64,000 nt of DNA from an uncultured Eubacteriales bacterium. GTDB lineage: Bacteria; Bacillota; Clostridia; Oscillospirales; Acutalibacteraceae. This document shows positions 24,862 to 34,205 of the stretch, one piece after another. Under the pieces are notes generated by a model. That model had not been told where the DNA came from. It saw only the letters and a list, made by a program, of their open reading frames with translations, and did no database searches. The number at the start of each line of letters is the position of its first letter. Within the stretch, counting starts at the first letter, position 1. The stretch covers positions 248,001 to 312,000 of the forward strand of contig CAKSPZ010000002.1 in the NCBI GenBank assembly GCA_934486635.1, read 5' to 3'. The position numbers and the translations under genes are program-made.

Positions 24862-25205
24862 TTGCTCCTCCTAAACCACATTATTAAATAAAATATTTAG
24901 CAGAAAAATTGTTATGATTTAAGCAATTTGTTATTTTTTTATTATACTAAGTGTTATTTTGTTATTAAAATTACATTATTTTATGCATACATATCATGCA
25001 TATTTAGGATTTTAAGAAACAATAGAAAATTCAATTATTTAATTTTTAAATAATCTGCACCACCTCCATTATCTAATCTTTATTTATATATTTAAACAAT
25101 TAATTGTTATATACTTTAAGTATATTTAGTTTTATTTTTTTATTTTGTATTATACACGCATATTATATATATGACTGCTTAAATTAATGTATTCAACGCA
25201 TAAAT
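24862..25205 (-). other. AT-rich spacer between aspS and the secreted-protein cluster
   Basis: This 344-nt stretch has no credible gene. Upstream of secreted protein 12 the minus strand has a perfect TATAAT (24946-24941) with only a weak -35 (TTAATA at 16 nt). A 7-bp inverted repeat TATGCAT/ATGCATA lies near 24983-25003. It is a likely promoter region for the cluster; nothing else stands out. Confidence 0.4.
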
Positions 25206-26996
25206 TTAAACTTTATTTTTGGTACAATTAATTCCTAATTCTTCCAATTGTTTATCATCTACCAATCCAGGTGAATTAGTCATTAACTCTGCGGAACTAG
25301 CAACTTTTGGAAAAGCTATAACTTCCCTTATACTATTACATTTTAGCATCAGCATTACGAGCCTGTCAAGACCAAAAGCTAATCCTCCATGAGGTGGAGC
25401 TCCATATTTAAATGCATCAATTAAAAATCCAAACCTATTATTTGCTTCTTCCTGAGTAAATCCAATAGCCTTAAACATTTTTTGTTGTATTTCTGGGTTA
25501 TTTATTCTTATAGACCCTCCACCGACTTCGTTGCCATTTAATACCAAGTCATAAGCATTGGCATAAACTTTTTCAGGTTCTGTTTCCAATTTATCTATAT
25601 CCTCTTCTTTTGGTGCAGTAAATGGATGATGTTTTGCTACATAACGTTTTTCATCTTTGTCATATTCAAGCAAAGGGAAATCCGTTACCCATAACAAATT
25701 AGGTTTTGATTCATCAATCATACTAAAACGCGATGCTATTTCGCATCTAAGCGCACCTAAACTTTCTAGTACTACCTGATTATCATCACTAGCCACAATA
25801 AAAATTATATCTCCATTAAATGCATCAGTAGCTTTTCTAATATTAACAATTTCTTGTTCTGATAAAAATTTCTCATATGAAGATGTACTTGTTCCATCCT
25901 CATTTAACTTTGTATATGCTAACCCTTTTGCACCATAATCTTTTATCCATTCCGTTAATTTATCAATTTCTTTTCTTGGTAGTTTTGAAGATAATCCTTT
26001 TGCATTTATAGCTCTAACCGAACCGCCTTGATTAATTGCCCCAGAAAAAACTCTAAATTCTGTTTTTGATAAAATAGCAGTCAAATCAACTAATTCCATA
26101 TCAAAGCGCAAATCAGGTTTATCAGAACCAAACCTGTTCATAGCTTCATCATATTTCATTCTTTTAAACGGAACCGGTATATCTTCATCTAATACTTCTT
26201 TAAATACTTTCTGTACAAAGCCTTCTGTCATTGACATTATATCTTCACTATTTACAAAAGACATTTCTAAATCTATTTGTGTAAATTCCGGTTGTCTATC
26301 TGCTCTTAAATCTTCATCTCTAAAGCATCTTGCTATTTGAAAATATCTATCAAATCCAGATAACATAGTTAATTGTTTGTATAGTTGTGGAGACTGTGGC
26401 AACGCAAAAAAGTTTCCCGGAAACATTCTTGATGGAACAAGATAATCTCTTGCACCTTCCGGTGTAGATTTAATTAATATTGGTGTTTCTATTTCAATAA
26501 ATCCTTTTTTATCAAAATAATCTCTTGCCACTTTAACTATTTTATGTCTTGCAATTATTTTATCTTGTACATCAGGTCTTCTTAAATCTAAATACCTATA
26601 TTTTAATCTTAATTCTTCTTTTACATTTGAATTTTCAATTATTTCAAATGGAGGTGTTTCAGATTTAGATAATACACGTAAATCTGTAACTTCTATTTCT
26701 ATTTCTCCTGTTTTTATTTGCATATTTTTAGAAGAACGTTCTCTAACTATACCTTTAGCTGCTAAAACATATTCTGCCCTTACTGAAAAAGCTTTTTCAA
26801 AAATTAATTTATCTGTTTTGTCACTAAATGCTAATTGTATTATTCCAGTCCTATCTCTTAAATCAATAAAAATTAATTGTCCTAAATCTCTTTGACGCTG
26901 TACCCATCCACATACGGTAACTTCGGTCCCGATATCATTTAATGTTAATTCTCCACAATAATTTGTTCTGTGAAGTCCGTTCATCGTATCTATCAT
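25206..26996 (-). CDS. aspS: Aspartyl-tRNA synthetase
   Basis: The 596-residue class II synthetase has an N-terminal OB anticodon-binding domain (VTVCGWVQRQRDLGQLIFIDLRDRTG region), catalytic motif 2 around FQIARCFRDEDLRADRQPEFTQID, the bacterial GAD insert, and motif 3 GLAFGLDRLVMLM. It charges tRNA-Asp (or also tRNA-Asn in organisms using the transamidation route). It starts at 26996 after GAGGAG. hisS lies just upstream on the same strand, a common Firmicute pair. Confidence 0.96.
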   Translation of the reverse strand: MIDTMNGLHRTNYCGELTLNDIGTEVTVCGWVQRQRDLGQLIFIDLRDRTGIIQLAFSDKTDKLIFEKAFSVRAEYVLAAKGIVRERSSKNMQIKTGEIEIEVTDLRVLSKSETPPFEIIENSNVKEELRLKYRYLDLRRPDVQDKIIARHKIVKVARDYFDKKGFIEIETPILIKSTPEGARDYLVPSRMFPGNFFALPQSPQLYKQLTMLSGFDRYFQIARCFRDEDLRADRQPEFTQIDLEMSFVNSEDIMSMTEGFVQKVFKEVLDEDIPVPFKRMKYDEAMNRFGSDKPDLRFDMELVDLTAILSKTEFRVFSGAINQGGSVRAINAKGLSSKLPRKEIDKLTEWIKDYGAKGLAYTKLNEDGTSTSSYEKFLSEQEIVNIRKATDAFNGDIIFIVASDDNQVVLESLGALRCEIASRFSMIDESKPNLLWVTDFPLLEYDKDEKRYVAKHHPFTAPKEEDIDKLETEPEKVYANAYDLVLNGNEVGGGSIRINNPEIQQKMFKAIGFTQEEANNRFGFLIDAFKYGAPPHGGLAFGLDRLVMLMLKCNSIREVIAFPKVASSAELMTNSPGLVDDKQLEELGINCTKNKV

Positions 26997-27105
26997 TTTT
27001 TTAAGCTCCTCAATAATTTAACATCAGTATATTAACTTTTATTATTAATAATACATTAATTTTAAGTACAAGTAAATATTAATCTTAATCTCAGCACTTA
27101 AATAG

Positions 27106-27204
27106 GGGGGCGGTCACCGCAACATAAAGTTGCGGTGACAAAACACAAAAAAGCGTTTTGTCTGCCAACTTTTTTTAAAACAAAAAAGTTGGCAGACCGC
27201 CCCC
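27106..27204. repeat. Cloverleaf palindrome with three arms (hisS-aspS spacer)
   Basis: The outer stem pairs 27106-27115 with 27195-27204 (10 bp, GGGGGCGGTC). Inside are arm 1 (27116-27123 with 27129-27136), arm 2 (27139-27144 with 27155-27160) and arm 3 (27163-27175 with 27182-27194). The four junction dinucleotides are TC, GA, TC and GA, so stems can exchange 2 bp and every junction base is always paired. It starts 5 nt from the hisS stop. No T run follows on the minus strand, so it is not a standard terminator. Confidence 0.8.
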
Positions 27205-27209
27205 TGCAA

Positions 27210-28526
27210 TCATACTGTCTCGATATTTTCTTGTTGTTGATTTAATTCGCATTGGGCATCTATTAAGAAAAAGTCAGACAAAAATTTATCATCCAACCTG
27301 ATATCAAATTGTTGTCCTGTTTTCATATTTTTTATTTTAGCTTTATTATCATTCAGTTCTGTTTCACCTATTACCACACTAAACCTTGCTTTTATCTTAT
27401 CCGCATATTTAAGTTGAGATTTTAGACTTCTTCCTACCGTATCAAACTCTGCCATAAAAGATGCCTCACGTAAAACTCTCGTTAATTCAAAAGCTTTAAT
27501 TGACGACTTTTGGTCAAGAGAGGCAATAAAAACATCACATGATTGCAAATCAGGAATTTCTATATTTTGTGATTCCATATACATTAATAACCTTTCAATA
27601 CCTATTCCGAACCCAATAGCAGACATTTTAGGACCACCCAACTCTTCTATTAACCCATCATACCTGCCACCGCCACCACAAACAAGTCCTCTATTTTTGT
27701 CGTTGTCAGCAACAAACTCAAAAACTGTTTTGGTGTAATAATCAAGACCTCTAACGATTTTTGGATTAACCTTATAAATTATATTTTCATTATCAAGATA
27801 TAATTTTAATTTTTCAAAATGATTTTTACAATCATCACACAAATAATCAATTATATTTGGAGCATTTTTAGATATTTCCTGACATTGAGGATTTTTACAA
27901 TCAACAATTCTCATTGGATTTCTATCGAGCCTATCTAAACAAGTTTTACATAATCCATTCTTATTCTGTAAAAAATACTCTTTTAATTTTTCCTTATATT
28001 TTTTTCTACATACAGGACAACCTATTGAATTTATTTCTAAAGTTAACCCTGTAATATTCAACCTTTCAAATAAAGTAATCGCCATACATATAATTTCAGC
28101 ATCTGCAGCTGGTGAATCCGCGCCAAACATTTCTATTCCAAACTGATGGAACTCTCTATATCTACCGGACTGTGGTTTTTCGTACCTATAACATGGTGTT
28201 AAATAAGATACTTTTATAGGTAAAGCATCATTAAAAAGACCATGTTCAAGAATAGCTCTAGCCACAGCAGCTGTTCCCTCAGGTTTTAATGTTAAAGACC
28301 TACCTGACTTATCGTTGAAAGTATACATTTCTTTTTGTACTACATCTGTATCTTCACCCACAGTCCTGTTAAATAATTCTGTATGCTCAAAAATAGGTGT
28401 TCTAATTTCCTTAAATCCATAAACCTTAGACTCATTTAACATTACATCTTCTATGAATTTCCATTTACAGCTTTCTTCTGGCAGTATATCCTGTGTCCCT
28501 TTTACACTTTTTGATAAAAGCTCCAT
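27210..28526 (-). CDS. hisS: Histidyl-tRNA synthetase
   Basis: The 438-residue class II enzyme shows KGTQDILPEE at the N-terminus, motif 2 around CYRYEKPQSGRYREFHQFGIE, the histidine signatures LVCGGGGRYDGL and GFGIGIERL, and a C-terminal anticodon domain with FDTVGRSLKSQLKYADK. The Cys-rich insert (CPVC, CKTC, CDDC) is usual in Clostridial HisRS. No T-box leader is seen upstream. It ends 5 nt from a cloverleaf palindrome and precedes aspS. Confidence 0.96.
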   Translation of the reverse strand: MELLSKSVKGTQDILPEESCKWKFIEDVMLNESKVYGFKEIRTPIFEHTELFNRTVGEDTDVVQKEMYTFNDKSGRSLTLKPEGTAAVARAILEHGLFNDALPIKVSYLTPCYRYEKPQSGRYREFHQFGIEMFGADSPAADAEIICMAITLFERLNITGLTLEINSIGCPVCRKKYKEKLKEYFLQNKNGLCKTCLDRLDRNPMRIVDCKNPQCQEISKNAPNIIDYLCDDCKNHFEKLKLYLDNENIIYKVNPKIVRGLDYYTKTVFEFVADNDKNRGLVCGGGGRYDGLIEELGGPKMSAIGFGIGIERLLMYMESQNIEIPDLQSCDVFIASLDQKSSIKAFELTRVLREASFMAEFDTVGRSLKSQLKYADKIKARFSVVIGETELNDNKAKIKNMKTGQQFDIRLDDKFLSDFFLIDAQCELNQQQENIETV

Positions 28527-28596
28527 AAAAAATCCTCCGTTATCCTAAAAAATTCCATTTTTACATTATCAAATAAAATCAAACTACTAATAAAAA

Positions 28597-28625
28597 GTTA
28601 ACCGACAAAATTATTGTCGGTTAAC
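28597..28625 (-). terminator. Terminator after the MgsA-like gene
   Basis: A perfect 12-bp stem (28597-28608 with 28614-28625) and 5-nt loop is followed on the minus strand by TTTTTATTAG. It lies 26 nt after the stop of the gene at 28652, so it should end that transcript before hisS. Confidence 0.72.
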
Positions 28626-28651
28626 ATGATATATAAAAGACTTTAAAAATA

Positions 28652-29056
28652 TTATGTATGAGGATTGAGGACATTTCTCCATTCAAGGTCTCCTCTTTCA
28701 AGGCCATGAATAAGAACCTCTGCTGTAGCAATATTAGTAGACACTGGAATTCCATGCATATCGCAAAGTCTTAATAAACTGGCATCATTTGAATCCATAA
28801 CATGTTTACCCATTGGGTCTCTAAAAAACAATAACATATCAATTTCGTTACAAGCAATTCTGGCTGCTATTTGTTGCATACCGCCTTGTGAGCCGCTAAG
28901 AAAATTTTGTATTTTAAGGCCTGTTGAAGCAGAAACCATTTTACCTGTTTTACCTGTTGCACAAAGATTATGTTTGCTTAATATTCCTGAATAAGCAATA
29001 CAAAACTGTACCATTAATTCCTTTTTTGCATCATGTGCAATAAGTGCTATATTCAT
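28652..29056 (-). CDS. mgsA: Methylglyoxal synthase-like protein with altered active site
   Basis: The 134-residue protein matches the MGS family over its full length (MNIALIAHDAKKELMVQF; CATGKTGKMVSASTGL; LLFFRDP; NIATAEVLIHGL). MGS makes methylglyoxal from dihydroxyacetone phosphate. Against the E. coli enzyme as I recall it, H19 is kept, but catalytic D71 (GGDQQ) reads GGMQQ here, and H98 and D101 align with Met and Asn. The activity is therefore uncertain. The start at 29056 follows AGGAG; a GTG three codons upstream overlaps that site. It lies downstream of the mre-PBP2 genes. Confidence 0.75.
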   Translation of the reverse strand: MNIALIAHDAKKELMVQFCIAYSGILSKHNLCATGKTGKMVSASTGLKIQNFLSGSQGGMQQIAARIACNEIDMLLFFRDPMGKHVMDSNDASLLRLCDMHGIPVSTNIATAEVLIHGLERGDLEWRNVLNPHT

Positions 29057-29276
29057 AAAATTCACTCCTAAAAAATCTTGCTATGCCCCAAAACATATAA
29101 GCTTTTAATACATTGCTATCAACCACAATATGTTGGGCCATTTTTTTCCACACATACATCATATCATATTATAAATCAATTTTCAATTATTTTTTATTTA
29201 GTTATACAAAAATCTCTTAATACTTTATATTATACAACCCTCAATATAACAAATGCAACTATTATTTAACATTTTT

Positions 29277-31280
29277 TTATTCAGATTTTGGTTGTTGATT
29301 AAAATAAACATCCATAATACCTTTAGCTACAGCCTTAGAAACCATACCTTTAGCACCATGTTCTACCACTACACCTATTGCTATTTCCGGATTTTCATAT
29401 GGTGCAAAACAAATAAAAGTAGTATGGTCGGAACCGCTGTTTTGGGCGGTACCTGTTTTAGCTGCAACTGTTACCCCATAACTGCTGAAATTAGTTGCTG
29501 TACCTGCAAGAACAACCTGTCTCATTGCAGCTTTTATAATATTCAAATTATATTCAGAGACTCCAGAAGTTTCCACCAATTCAGGATTGTCCGGATTATT
29601 TTCCATTATAATATTTTGACGGCGATAATCAGTTATTTTTCTTATAAGATGTGGTCTATACCTATTCCCACCACTTGCTATTGTTCCAACATATGTCGCT
29701 AGTTGTAGTGGTGAAAATTGGTTATCGGATTGACCTATAGCTGCTTTTATTGTAACCAAATTACTCCATCTTGCACCAATTGACTTACTATATTCTGGTC
29801 CAGCCAAAGTACCTGCTGTTTCATTTAATTCTATTCCTGTTTTTACTCCCAGACCAAAACGTTTAGCGTATAAATTCATATTATCTATTCCTAAACGTCT
29901 ACCCACTTCAGAAAAAAATACATTACACGATTTAGCCATTGCATAGTTTAAGTCTGCATTACCATGAACGCCTAAGCATTTAGTGGTAAAATCATGACCT
30001 GGATATTGATATAACCCTGTACACCTTATTTTATCCTGTGTTGTTAAAACACCCTCTTCAAGTGCTCCACTCGCTACTAAAGGTTTAAATACTGACCCTG
30101 GTGCAAATGCGCCTTGGAAGGCTCTGTTATAAAGAGGATTTGCTTTATTTTTTGCTAATTCACCATAATATCCTGGTTCACTTAATTTTGCCAAGTCATA
30201 ATTTGGATAAGTAGCTGCTGCTAATATTGAAAAGTCTTTTACGCTCAATGCTACTACTCCACCTGCCACACAATCATGTTGCCCTGATGACTTTATTGCT
30301 TTTTCCAAAGACTCATTAGCTGCTCTTTGAAGCCTTGAATCTATTGTTAAAAAAATTGTATTTCCTGGTTTAGCTTCTTTTGCATTAGGCGTATTAATTA
30401 TAGACCCATCTTTTGCAACTTCTACTTTTTTCTCACCTGCTATACCTCTTAAATTTTCCTCAAATGCAGATTCGATTCCACTTTTTCCAACAATATCTTC
30501 TATTGAATAACCTTTATCTTTTAATTTTTCATATTGTTCTTCAGACATTTTTCCTACAGTTCCAACTATATGTGGGGCCAAGTCAGAATTAACCGGTTGA
30601 CGTTTTGATGATAGACCTATTCTTACCCCTGGAGTATCCTGAAATTTTTCTGAAATTATAATTAACAGTTCTGGACTTATTTCAGACGCAAACGTATAAG
30701 AACTTGCCATTGAATCATAATACCCATTAATATCCATATTATATTTTACACTTGCAATATTACGTTTTTTCTCAGCGTCATAATTTTCACATTTATATTT
30801 AGTAACTAATTTATCCATACACTCATTTGCAGTTGAATAAGGATTTAAATTTAATCTATTTTTCCCTTTTAATTCTTTTATTTCTTTTTCTTTACCTTCT
30901 ATGAATTCATAGCCGCCGTTTTTTGATAATTTTATAGGTAATTCATCAATAAAAGGTTCTTTTTTTAAATTTAATAAATCTATTAATTCTAATATAACTT
31001 GATTTTCCTTTTCTTCGTCCAAAGAAAACCTATCAAACACAATTTTATATCCTGTAACATTTTCAACTAAACCGACTCCATTTACGTCTAAAATTTCTCC
31101 ACGTAAAGCATCAGTTTTATTTTTATATATACTACTTCTGTTTGCACGTTCTCTATATTCTTCACCATTTACTATTTGCCAATCTACCAAACGTGCAATA
31201 TATGCTGAAAATATAGCAATAATCAATACTGAACAAAAAATATATCTTAAATATCCTTTTATTTTTATTTTAAACACCAC
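29277..31280 (-). CDS. mrdA: Penicillin-binding protein 2 (elongasome transpeptidase)
   Basis: The 667-residue class B PBP has one N-terminal membrane anchor (about residues 12-32), a pedestal dimerisation region, and a transpeptidase domain with the three motifs SVFK (in APGSVFKPL), SCN (in KSCNVFF) and KTGTA. It cross-links peptidoglycan during sidewall growth with MreBCD, whose genes lie directly upstream. It starts 34 nt after mreD. rodA and minCDE, often found next to these genes in Clostridia, are not here. Confidence 0.94.
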   Translation of the reverse strand: MVFKIKIKGYLRYIFCSVLIIAIFSAYIARLVDWQIVNGEEYRERANRSSIYKNKTDALRGEILDVNGVGLVENVTGYKIVFDRFSLDEEKENQVILELIDLLNLKKEPFIDELPIKLSKNGGYEFIEGKEKEIKELKGKNRLNLNPYSTANECMDKLVTKYKCENYDAEKKRNIASVKYNMDINGYYDSMASSYTFASEISPELLIIISEKFQDTPGVRIGLSSKRQPVNSDLAPHIVGTVGKMSEEQYEKLKDKGYSIEDIVGKSGIESAFEENLRGIAGEKKVEVAKDGSIINTPNAKEAKPGNTIFLTIDSRLQRAANESLEKAIKSSGQHDCVAGGVVALSVKDFSILAAATYPNYDLAKLSEPGYYGELAKNKANPLYNRAFQGAFAPGSVFKPLVASGALEEGVLTTQDKIRCTGLYQYPGHDFTTKCLGVHGNADLNYAMAKSCNVFFSEVGRRLGIDNMNLYAKRFGLGVKTGIELNETAGTLAGPEYSKSIGARWSNLVTIKAAIGQSDNQFSPLQLATYVGTIASGGNRYRPHLIRKITDYRRQNIIMENNPDNPELVETSGVSEYNLNIIKAAMRQVVLAGTATNFSSYGVTVAAKTGTAQNSGSDHTTFICFAPYENPEIAIGVVVEHGAKGMVSKAVAKGIMDVYFNQQPKSE

Positions 31281-31314
31281 CTTTTTTACTCTATCTCATT
31301 TATCTAATTATATT

Positions 31315-31827
31315 TTATTCTTTTTCTTGTATATTGACAGCAAAAGCCTTATTAAAGAAATAAATAAACGGAGAAAATAGAGATGTATATAAAATTCCTA
31401 TTAAGTAATGATTTAACATTGAATAAATAATATCTGAATATCCACACAATAAATACTTAACCATAAAATGAGCCATATATACAATTGTTGTAAAAGATAT
31501 AGCTATCAATATGGATGTAATTAAATTAAATTTTATCATTTTTTGAGCTATTACGCCAACCAAAAAACTAACACAAGTTATTACAACAGAATAGAAACCG
31601 ATATCTCCTGATGCACCATAATCTAAAAATAAACCCACTATCAAACCAAAAACTGTACCTACTTTTTTCCCTTCAAACAAAGATATCATTATTGCTACAA
31701 GTATAAGAAGTATTGGGCGGACTCCTTTTATATCAGGAAAAATATTTGGAATTCCCTCAATAACATAAAACACTAATATTTCAATTGTATACGCTAAATA
31801 CCGTATATATTTATAATAACTATCCAA
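31315..31827 (-). CDS. mreD: Rod shape-determining protein MreD
   Basis: The 170-residue membrane protein has five to six hydrophobic segments and the MreD-type GLIVGLFLDYGASGDIGFYSV motif region. It links MreC to the peptidoglycan synthases. Sequence conservation in this family is low, so the call rests on topology, length and position between mreC and mrdA. It is separated from mreC by a strong palindrome. Confidence 0.9.
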   Translation of the reverse strand: MDSYYKYIRYLAYTIEILVFYVIEGIPNIFPDIKGVRPILLILVAIMISLFEGKKVGTVFGLIVGLFLDYGASGDIGFYSVVITCVSFLVGVIAQKMIKFNLITSILIAISFTTIVYMAHFMVKYLLCGYSDIIYSMLNHYLIGILYTSLFSPFIYFFNKAFAVNIQEKE

Positions 31828-31874
31828 AGTTTATCCTCCTATAATTATCTGCCTACAACTTTAAAGAAAAAAAG

Positions 31875-31924
31875 CAACAAGTGGGCGGCGCCCCGCGATA
31901 TAGTGGGGCGCCGCCCACTTGTTG
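31875..31924. repeat. GC-rich 20-bp palindrome with conserved 10-nt loop (mreC-mreD)
   Basis: Arms 31875-31894 and 31905-31924 pair perfectly (20 bp). The loop at 31895-31904 is GCGATATAGT. On the minus strand the right arm is followed by CTTTTTTTC, so it could terminate or attenuate between mreC and mreD. A weak 7-bp outer pairing (31857-31863 with 31933-31939) is possible. The stem-loop junction and loop match the palindrome at 57083-57136. Confidence 0.82.
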
Positions 31925-31939
31925 TGCGTAGCTAAAGTT

Positions 31940-32815
31940 TTAAGTATTATTACCTTGAGGTAATGATTCTGATATTATATCTCCCTTACCCTGGAATCCA
32001 GTTACAACAAAAACGTCCATAATATTTTTAATATCGTCAAAAGGTTCGATTACAGCATAAAAAGATGAATCGTAGTCATCATTTTTTATTTCTTTTACAG
32101 TTCCAACAGGCAAATCTTTAGGGCATATTCCGCCCAAACCTGTTGTTACTACAATATCCTCTGATTGCATTTTATTTTGAGATGATATATACATCATCGT
32201 AGTTTTGTTTTCATCGGCTAAAGATTTTTTTCCTAATATAACGCCGCTATCACCGGTAGCCTTATCTACAATTCCAAAATTACATTCAGGTGATAAAATA
32301 GTTTTTACTTTACAAGAACGATTTTTCACATTTACGACTCTTCCAATTAATCCATTTTCTGTAATAACAGGATCATTAACTGAAATACCTTCATTTCTTC
32401 CCTTATCCAAAGTAAAACCATAAAACAACTCATTGGGATCTCTTGCAATAACAGAAGCTGTTTTAAACTTTAAAGTTTTATTTTGTTTTTTAAAGTTATA
32501 AAACTTTAAATACTGTGCATTTTCTTTTTTAACATCATAATAGTCTACCATAATAGTTCTCATACGTCTAATTTCCGTTTTTAGATTTTTAATTTCCTCT
32601 TCATATTCTTCAGACGACTTTTTTTCTTTAGGTAATACATTAATTGCAGAATCTGCCACTTTATCAGACAATTCTTGCATAGGGCTAGACACAAAATCTA
32701 TTACAGAAGGGATAATATTTGATCCCGGAACAAATCTTAGTATAAATGCACCTGTTCCTATAAATAGACATGCAAGAAAAAGTTGAAATCCATTACTTTT
32801 TAAAAAATTTTTCAA
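31940..32815 (-). CDS. mreC: Rod shape-determining protein MreC
   Basis: The 291-residue bitopic protein has an N-terminal membrane segment (about residues 9-28), a coiled coil (about 60-110, EEYEEEIKNLKTEIRRMRTI) and a beta-domain with GLIGRVVNVKNRSCKVKTI and VVTTGLGGICPKDLPVGTV. It connects MreB filaments to PBP2 outside the membrane. It lies between mreB and mreD, with a hairpin on each side. Confidence 0.95.
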   Translation of the reverse strand: MKNFLKSNGFQLFLACLFIGTGAFILRFVPGSNIIPSVIDFVSSPMQELSDKVADSAINVLPKEKKSSEEYEEEIKNLKTEIRRMRTIMVDYYDVKKENAQYLKFYNFKKQNKTLKFKTASVIARDPNELFYGFTLDKGRNEGISVNDPVITENGLIGRVVNVKNRSCKVKTILSPECNFGIVDKATGDSGVILGKKSLADENKTTMMYISSQNKMQSEDIVVTTGLGGICPKDLPVGTVKEIKNDDYDSSFYAVIEPFDDIKNIMDVFVVTGFQGKGDIISESLPQGNNT

Positions 32816-32867
32816 ATTTATCTCTCCTTTTCTTATTTTTTATTAATTTTGTGTTTTTACTGATGAA

Positions 32868-32901
32868 CAGGCGGAGACATTCAAAAAATGGTCTCCGCCT
32901 G
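32868..32901. repeat. 11-bp GC-rich hairpin between mreB and mreC
   Basis: Arms CAGGCGGAGAC (32868-32878) and the complement (32891-32901) enclose a 12-nt AT-rich loop that can pair slightly further through a bulge. It is 32 nt after the mreB stop and has no T run on the minus strand. It may moderate mreB expression relative to mreC by protecting the 3' end of the message. Confidence 0.6.
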
Positions 32902-32933
32902 AAATAAAATATAAAATTAATACTTAATAAAAA

Positions 32934-33944
32934 TTATGAATTTTTTGATTTATAGTAACTTTTTGGTAATACTAAATCCAAACGTTTACCTGTGCCGTCC
33001 ACAACACAATCTAGTGGATTTTCTGCTACATGTACCATTATTTTTGTTTCTTGAGCTACTAATTTCTCCATGCCTCTTAGTAAAGCTCCACCACCAGTTA
33101 ACATAATACCATGATCAATTATATCAGCAGATAATTCCGGTGGAGTTTTTTCAAGAGTTCCTTTAATAGCCTCTATAATAAGGTTTAATGGATCACTTAA
33201 AGCTTCCCTTACTTCCTCTGCACTTATTTCAATATGTTTTGGTAATCCATCGACTAAGTTTCTACCTTTTATTTCCATGCTACCTTCATTTTCATATTCA
33301 AAGGCTGAGCCAATTTGTATTTTTATATTTTCTGCCGTACGTTCACCTATTAATAAATTATACTTTTTCTTTATATAAGATACAATAGATTCGTCGAACT
33401 TATTACCAGCAACTCTTACAGATTGTGATGTGACTATATCTCCAAGAGAAATAATTGCTATTTCTGAAGTTCCGCCACCAATATCAACGACCATACTTCC
33501 TGTTGGTTCAGCTACCGGAAGACCTGCACCAATTGCTGCTGCCATAGGCTCTTGAATAAGTTCAACTTCCCTAGCTCCAGCCTGACGAGTAGCATCTTCC
33601 ACGGCTCTTTTTTCAACTTCAGTAACACCAGCCGGGATGCACACAACAACCTTAGGTCGTTTACTAAAAATTCCTGTTTTAACAGTTTTTCTAATAAAAT
33701 GTTTTAACATAGTAGCCGTGATATCAAAATTAGCTATAACTCCATCTCTTAAAGGACTAACTGCAACAATTGAACCTGGAGTTCTACCAATCATATCTTT
33801 AGCTTGCAATCCTACTGCTAAAACTGTATCTGTATTTACGTCTACCGCAACAACAGATGGTTCACGCAAAACTATTCCCTTATTTTTCATAAAAACTAAT
33901 GTATTTGCTGTACCTAAATCAATACCGATATCCCTTGAAAACAT
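32934..33944 (-). CDS. mreB: Rod shape-determining protein MreB
   Basis: The 336-residue bacterial actin organises sidewall synthesis. It starts MFSRDIGIDLGTANTLVF (phosphate 1 motif) and has VDIGGGTSEIAIISLG (phosphate 2) and the adenosine motif GIMLTGGGALLRGM. I start at the ATG at 33944 after AAGGGG; the frame is open 16 codons further upstream without similarity. It heads the mreB-mreC-mreD-mrdA run. Confidence 0.96.
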   Translation of the reverse strand: MFSRDIGIDLGTANTLVFMKNKGIVLREPSVVAVDVNTDTVLAVGLQAKDMIGRTPGSIVAVSPLRDGVIANFDITATMLKHFIRKTVKTGIFSKRPKVVVCIPAGVTEVEKRAVEDATRQAGAREVELIQEPMAAAIGAGLPVAEPTGSMVVDIGGGTSEIAIISLGDIVTSQSVRVAGNKFDESIVSYIKKKYNLLIGERTAENIKIQIGSAFEYENEGSMEIKGRNLVDGLPKHIEISAEEVREALSDPLNLIIEAIKGTLEKTPPELSADIIDHGIMLTGGGALLRGMEKLVAQETKIMVHVAENPLDCVVDGTGKRLDLVLPKSYYKSKNS

Positions 33945-34011
33945 CCTGTTTCTGCCCCTTTCAAATATATAGCATAACAAATTACATATCAATTATAATA
34001 TTCTACAACAT

Positions 34012-34041
34012 ATTATACTATACATTGTATACTTTTCTCAA
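34012..34041 (-). promoter_or_regulatory. Promoter candidate for mreB
   Basis: On the minus strand TTGAGA (34041-34036) precedes a perfect TATAAT (34017-34012) by 18 nt, about 68 nt before the mreB start. The rest of this 261-nt spacer (33945-34205) is AT-rich; it also contains a perfect 22-nt palindrome, TGATTTATATG joined to its complement, at 34108-34129. Confidence 0.5.
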
Positions 34042-34205
34042 CAAAAAATATCGTTTTTTTCATTATCTACAAAAAAAACAAAATATATGCTCACACGAAC
34101 TTTTTTTTGATTTATATGCATATAAATCATGCTTGATGCAAATATTTGTTTAATAATATATTTCTATTTTTCCACAAAAATTTTATTATATTAATTTAAT
34201 ATTTT

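Noticed and set aside
27106..27204. Simple Rho-independent terminator of hisS
   Set aside because: There is no T run after the structure on the minus strand, and one hairpin would do; the three-arm layout needs another explanation.
28527..28651. T-box leader upstream of hisS
   Set aside because: The spacer is only 125 nt, contains a terminator for the preceding gene, and shows no T-box or specifier-loop sequence.
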